A stretch of 21,935 bases of DNA. It comes from Fragilariopsis cylindrus CCMP1102 (taxonomy: Eukaryota; Bacillariophyta; Bacillariophyceae; Bacillariales; Bacillariaceae). The translations under genes were made by a program, and so were the position numbers. The notes below the pieces were generated by a model. The model saw only the letters and a program-made list of their open reading frames with translations, searched no databases and was not told the origin of the DNA. The stretch is from assembly GCA_900095095.1 (NCBI GenBank), contig FMBT01000698.1, forward strand, positions 1 through 21,935, given 5' to 3'. Of the stretch, positions 17,829 through 21,935 are shown piece by piece (within the stretch, counting starts at the first letter, position 1; each line of letters starts with the position of its first letter).

Positions 17829-20800
17829 ATGATGAGTAGGATGTTGTTCACCACAGCTGCGTTCTCCTATTCATCAGGGACGATTATTGCCGCCCGAAGA
17901 ATACAATATCATCCAAAAACGACGACGATGACGATGACGAGCAATAATAATAATATACCATCATCATCACTTCTGTCCTTCTTGTCACGAAAAAAATGTA
18001 CTCAACAACAACGACAATATCAGGAGGGGAAGGAGGTACCGCAGCTAACGACTTTGTCCTACTTGTACTGTCCACCTGACGTTGTTGCTAGTGACGACGG
18101 AAACGAAAATAATAACCACGACGATTATGCATCGAATAATAATTCTAGAGTTCTCGACAGAAGAGTCCATATCTACAAATCCTACGAACGAAAAAAGCAT
18201 CATCAACCTAGTAGGTGGCAATTACAATCCCAGAATCAACAACAGCTTCGATGGATGAATACTAGCTCAACTTCGTTATCATCCCAATCGTCATCATCGT
18301 CGTCATCCGATGTTGGTTTTGGGGATAGATTACGTGAGCTGTTAGACAGCAATAACAGTACATCTTCGCTATCATCATCAGATTATTCCTCCAATTTAAC
18401 AGATGAAGAATCAATTTCATCATGGAAACAAGCAGAAGATGTATTACGATTATCATTACAAGAAATAAGAATTTTACGTTCAAGAATAGAAAAGAATAGA
18501 AATAATCAAAATGGGAACGACGAAACCACAATACCATTGGCGACATCGATGATATATGATTGTATTCGTTTATTAGATCGTTTAGCTCAAGCTTTACCAC
18601 CAGCAGAAGAATATTCATCATGGCTATTACTGTATGGTGATCGGCCTCACCCGAATCATAACCATTCATGTACTAGCGTTTTAGAAACAGAATTATTGAA
18701 TGAAATATTAAAAGAATGGTTAATGGCATTAGAAACACAAAATCAATCACGGAGACGGCGGAACCAGCAACAACAGCAGCAACAACAGCAGCAGCAACAA
18801 CAACTTCGTTTACCTACTCCAACGTACATGGCAGAAAAAGTGGATCAATATCGATCATGTATGCTCATTCAACCAAATTCGACATCATTCAATATGTTAT
18901 TAAATTCAATGATCAGTAATAACACATCACAATCACAATCACTTATAGGAATAAAATTAGCAGATGATTATTTACGTCGATTGTTACAAGTACAACAACA
19001 ACAGCAACAACAACAACAACAATCAGATTCATCATCGGTATCATCACCAACATATGTTGATATTATTTCATTTACAACAGTAATGAAAGGATGGGTAAAT
19101 GAGAATCAACCAGATAAGGCACAAGAATGGTTAGATCAAATAATAACATTATCAACAGCAAATATACCAAACATACCACGTCCTAATGCAATAGCGTATG
19201 CAATTGTTATACAGGGATGGACAAAGCAAGGGGATGTAATAAAAGCCGAATCTATGTTATTAACATCTATACAAGATGAACTTGATTATCACAGTAATGA
19301 TTATCGTGATGAAGCGGACAATGACGATAACCATGACTACGACGTTAATATTACTGATCGTATTGTTGATCGTGTTGTATTTCATACTGTAATAGATGCA
19401 TGGGCAGCAAAAGCAGCTAAATCTGCATCTGGAGCTGCTGCAACAACACCAACGAAAAACAAGTTGAACAAAGCAAATAAGAAGATAGAAAAGAAGTATA
19501 TAGGTACAGATATTGATAATGGTGACGTTACCAATGGTAAGGATACTACTACAAGTATAATCATTCCTGCTCTTCGTGCAAAAGAAATTGTTGATACTAT
19601 GCAAGATTTAGCAGATAACCATAAAGGTCTTGAATATTTATATCCAAATGATGAAACTTGGTATAAATTAATATCTGCAATTGCATTACAACAAGATCCT
19701 TCACCATTAATATCACAAGACAATACAACAAATAGTGATGATGATAAGATTTTGTTACAAAAAAAGAAGATAAATATGGACCAAAAGCTGCAGAAGAAAT
19801 TTTACAAAGAATAGAAGATGAAACAGGAAATATAGCACCTGCTATTGTTTTAAATCGTATTCTTCGCGCATATTGTACTAATAAGTCGAGTACTGGAGGA
19901 GTATCGGAATGGATGATGCGGAAGCATTTTATCACGACGTATAACAAAACAAAAAGAGGAATTTTTAACATCATCTCCGTTCTCCTTTCCTGATGAAATC
20001 ACTTTCAATACTATTCTTACCGGATGGGCTAACACAGCCGCTGAATCGTCGTCGTCTCCATCGAAAATAAGCAAAATCCATGATGATGGTGATAGTAATA
20101 ATAAGGTCACAAAAATACCTATCCGTGCAGAAGCATGGCTAGATGAGATGCTTCGTTACGATATTGAACCATCAACAAGATCGTATGGTGCTGTACTCCA
20201 CGCATGTTGTGCAATAGCAAAATTGCATCGGGACGATGGACCTGCTATCGTGCAGAAGAAATACTGAAAAAATATATCTTGTCTTGTCCCGAACATTTTG
20301 TCAATAATAGTAATGGTGATGGTGCTGATACTACTATGAATAATGATCCTGCTTTGGGTATAACAATTTGTACTAATATTGTATTGAGAGCATGGTCGAA
20401 TTTAACATCGCCACCTAAAAAGAAGAAGAAAAGGAAGAACAAGAAAAGTACTAATGATGAAAATGATGATGAAAGCAGTACACGTAGCAGCGGTACCGAG
20501 GATGATGGTGACGAAAGAAAGAATCAAATCATCATTAGTCGTCGGGCTGTTGGACGGTGTATACGACTGTTGGAAGATTATTTATCAGTAGTTGATAAAA
20601 AGAAAGATGAATTGAATAATAATATAAAACCAACCGTTGAAACATTCCGTTCCGTGCTACATGCAATTATATCATCCGAAAATAAAATGCATCTTACAGA
20701 AAAATATAATTTATCCAAATATTTATTTGTGGATATAATGAAAGATAAGTACCGTATAAATTTCTGAAAGATGATCGCAAGAAGTTAGACAGACTATTTA

Positions 20801-20922
20801 ATGCAAAAGAAAGTATGATGCTACGTAAACAAAGAAGTGGGATAAGAAGAATGCAGTACAAGAGCAACAAGAGCAACAACAAGATCAAGAATAGCAACGT
20901 CAGCATCAGTAGCGGACGGTAA
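17829..20922 (+). CDS. Second PPR protein, broken in frame
   Basis: The first frame (17829-19814, 661 residues) starts with a mitochondrial-like leader (MMSRMLFTTAAFSYSSGTI, basic and hydroxylated, no acids), followed by Ser/Asn/Gln-rich low complexity including a 13-Gln run (18765-18803) and a shorter one near 19000. PPR helices then appear: IISFTTVMKGWVNENQPDKA (about residue 412), IAYAIVIQGWTKQGDVIKA (about 455) and VVFHTVIDAWAAKA (about 517). The repeats continue downstream in other frames: GPKAAEEILQRIEDE near 19780, ITFNTILTGWAN near 20000, SYGAVLHACCA near 20185, RAEEILKKYIL and TNIVLRAWSNL in the 20204-20767 frame, then FRSVLHAIISSE. Frame changes lie at an A7 run (19759-19765), an A5 run (19951-19955), near 20230-20250 and at an A3 run (20758-20760). 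The true end is uncertain between 20767 and 20922. PPR identity is clear; intactness is not. Confidence 0.75.
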
Positions 20923-21805
20923 TATCAATGCGATTCATACAACACCACGAACATTGAGAGAGATCGATATATATGATTCACATTTCTATTTCTATAAATT
21001 CTGTGTAATGGAGAGTAGTAGTATCATTGCTATTGTAAATTGATCGGCGAGCGAAGGTTGATATGGAAGGTGAAAGGAAAAAAAGGTCATGCAATCTTTT
21101 TCTTCTCTAAATCTATTTTCATACGGTTCATACGACATGGATATAAAGTTTTGTGGCTGATTCCATTCTATTTTATTCAGCTGGGAATGTACTTGCTTGC
21201 CCTTGAACTCGAGATACGCAAAAATGATACAAAATGTAACAACAACTAAAATATAGGTGAAGATGTTACAAGATCGTTACACTGTTGTTGCTACTGTCTA
21301 TACATCTACGCTAGCTATTCCAAAATACAATGCACGGCGCGGACACCTTTCTCGATAAGATAATTTGTAATTGAATGTATTGTGGAGGCACTGGATTGAC
21401 ATTGTATGGAATATGGGATCAGATTGCGTGGGTACTTTCTTTGAAGTAGATCCATCAAAAGGCAAACACACACACACACATTTTCAATCCTTACGAATCG
21501 AATATAATACTATCAATTAAAAACAGTGTTTTGTTTACACATCATTTAAGCACATACACACGCGAAATATCTTGTTACTCTGCTGCTACTTCCAAAGCAT
21601 TCTGTGTTTGTTTTGTTGTTGTTGAAAATTATTACTTATTTAAAAATTTATTTTATAAATGATCATACATACGGTAACCGCTGCTTCCTTCCATCATCGT
21701 ACAGCAGAAAATATAATATGACCTACTATTACTGTGTTCCCATCTTTTTCTTTCGAATTAGACAGTACTACAGCAGTAGAGTACTAATAATAAATAAACA
21801 TTTTT
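20923..21805. other. Convergent intergenic region, no gene seen
   Basis: About 880 bases between the second PPR gene (plus) and the partial gene at the right edge (minus). A 69-codon plus frame (21040-21249) lacks recognisable features and is not called. A short (AC)n run lies at 21466-21480. Nothing else stands out. Confidence 0.4.
21466..21480. repeat. (AC)n microsatellite
   Basis: About seven AC dinucleotides in an intergenic region. Confidence 0.9.
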
Positions 21806-21935
21806 TTAAGTACGTTTTGCCATACGTTTACGTTGTTTGACGTTCAAACTTCTTTCGTAGACGTCCTTCTTTGATCTTTCGTTTGGTCTTTTCTTGTTTA
21901 TTTTCAAATAACTTTGTGACGCAATTCCATCATAT
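21806..21935 (-). CDS. Partial gene, very basic C-terminus
   Basis: On the minus strand two frames are open from the window edge. One gives LFENKQEKTKRKIKEGRLRK then KFERQTT and stops at 21828. The other ends LNVKQRKRMAKRT at a TAA at 21806-21808. Both are Lys/Arg-rich, as in the C-terminal tails of nucleolar or ribosome-biogenesis proteins, but no family can be named. A frame change between them is possible, since other genes here show the same. The start and most of the gene lie outside the window. Confidence 0.35.
   Translation of the reverse strand, partial: YDGIASQSYLKINKKRPNERSKKDVYERSLNVKQRKRMAKRT

Noticed and set aside
18262-18669. A 135-codon minus-strand frame opposite the second PPR gene
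   Set aside because: Antisense shadow of Ser/Asn-rich codons with no start context or domain.
21040-21249. A 69-codon plus-strand frame
   Set aside because: AT-rich, hydrophobic-aromatic composition typical of random reading through intergenic DNA; no supporting features.
1-21935. tRNA, rRNA, CRISPR or phage-type features
   Set aside because: No tRNA-like cloverleaf, no conserved rRNA stretch and no regularly spaced repeats with unique spacers were found on reading either strand.

Overview
This is nuclear DNA of a eukaryotic microalga, most likely a diatom (stramenopile). The sequence is AT-rich. Protein-coding genes lie on both strands and are full of Asn, Ser, Gln, Thr and Asp runs. The clear introns are short (103-147 bases) with GTAAGT donors. 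One gene begins with a signal peptide followed by an ASAF motif, the classic plastid-entry signature of diatoms. I see no bacterial-style operons, no CRISPR array, and no rRNA or tRNA gene. The diatom assignment is inference.

Layout. 1-820: a possible decayed coding remnant and 3' flank. 821-3840 (minus): POP1, the large protein subunit of RNase P/RNase MRP, with an intact N-terminal two thirds and a 3' part broken into several frames. 4514-6757 (plus): an intact organellar PPR protein, divergent from POP1. 7060-7615 (minus): a Cys-rich protein with Kazal-like repeats. 8131-8407 (plus): a small uncertain gene. 8668-9261 (minus): a predicted plastid-targeted membrane protein. 10081-12336 (minus): a nuclear-type protein with one PAH (SIN3-like) domain. 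12373-14565 (minus): a low-complexity protein with a C-terminal PDZ domain. It is in the same frame as the PAH gene and separated from it by a single TAA and 36 bases. 15055-15419 (plus): a possible small acidic two-exon gene. 15662-17202 (minus): a four-exon, Cys-rich, single-pass membrane protein. 17829-20922 (plus): a second PPR protein, broken in frame several times. 21806-21935 (minus): the basic C-terminus of a gene that runs off the window.

Functional themes. RNA metabolism recurs (POP1 and two PPR proteins with mitochondrial-like N-termini), along with nuclear or scaffold proteins (PAH, PDZ) and secreted or membrane proteins. I found no evidence that these genes form one pathway; the neighbourhood looks like ordinary gene-dense diatom sequence.

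Points most worth a second look: (1) the PDZ and PAH open frames, which together form one 1495-codon frame interrupted by one stop; (2) an exact 30-bp tandem duplication inside the PAH domain; (3) an approximately 200-bp block repeated in two divergent intergenic regions 2.7 kb apart; (4) repeated frame breaks, mostly at A-runs, in POP1, the second PPR gene and perhaps the membrane protein, suggesting uncorrected indels, pseudogenes or allele mixing. All gene names come from motif recognition by eye, without database searches.
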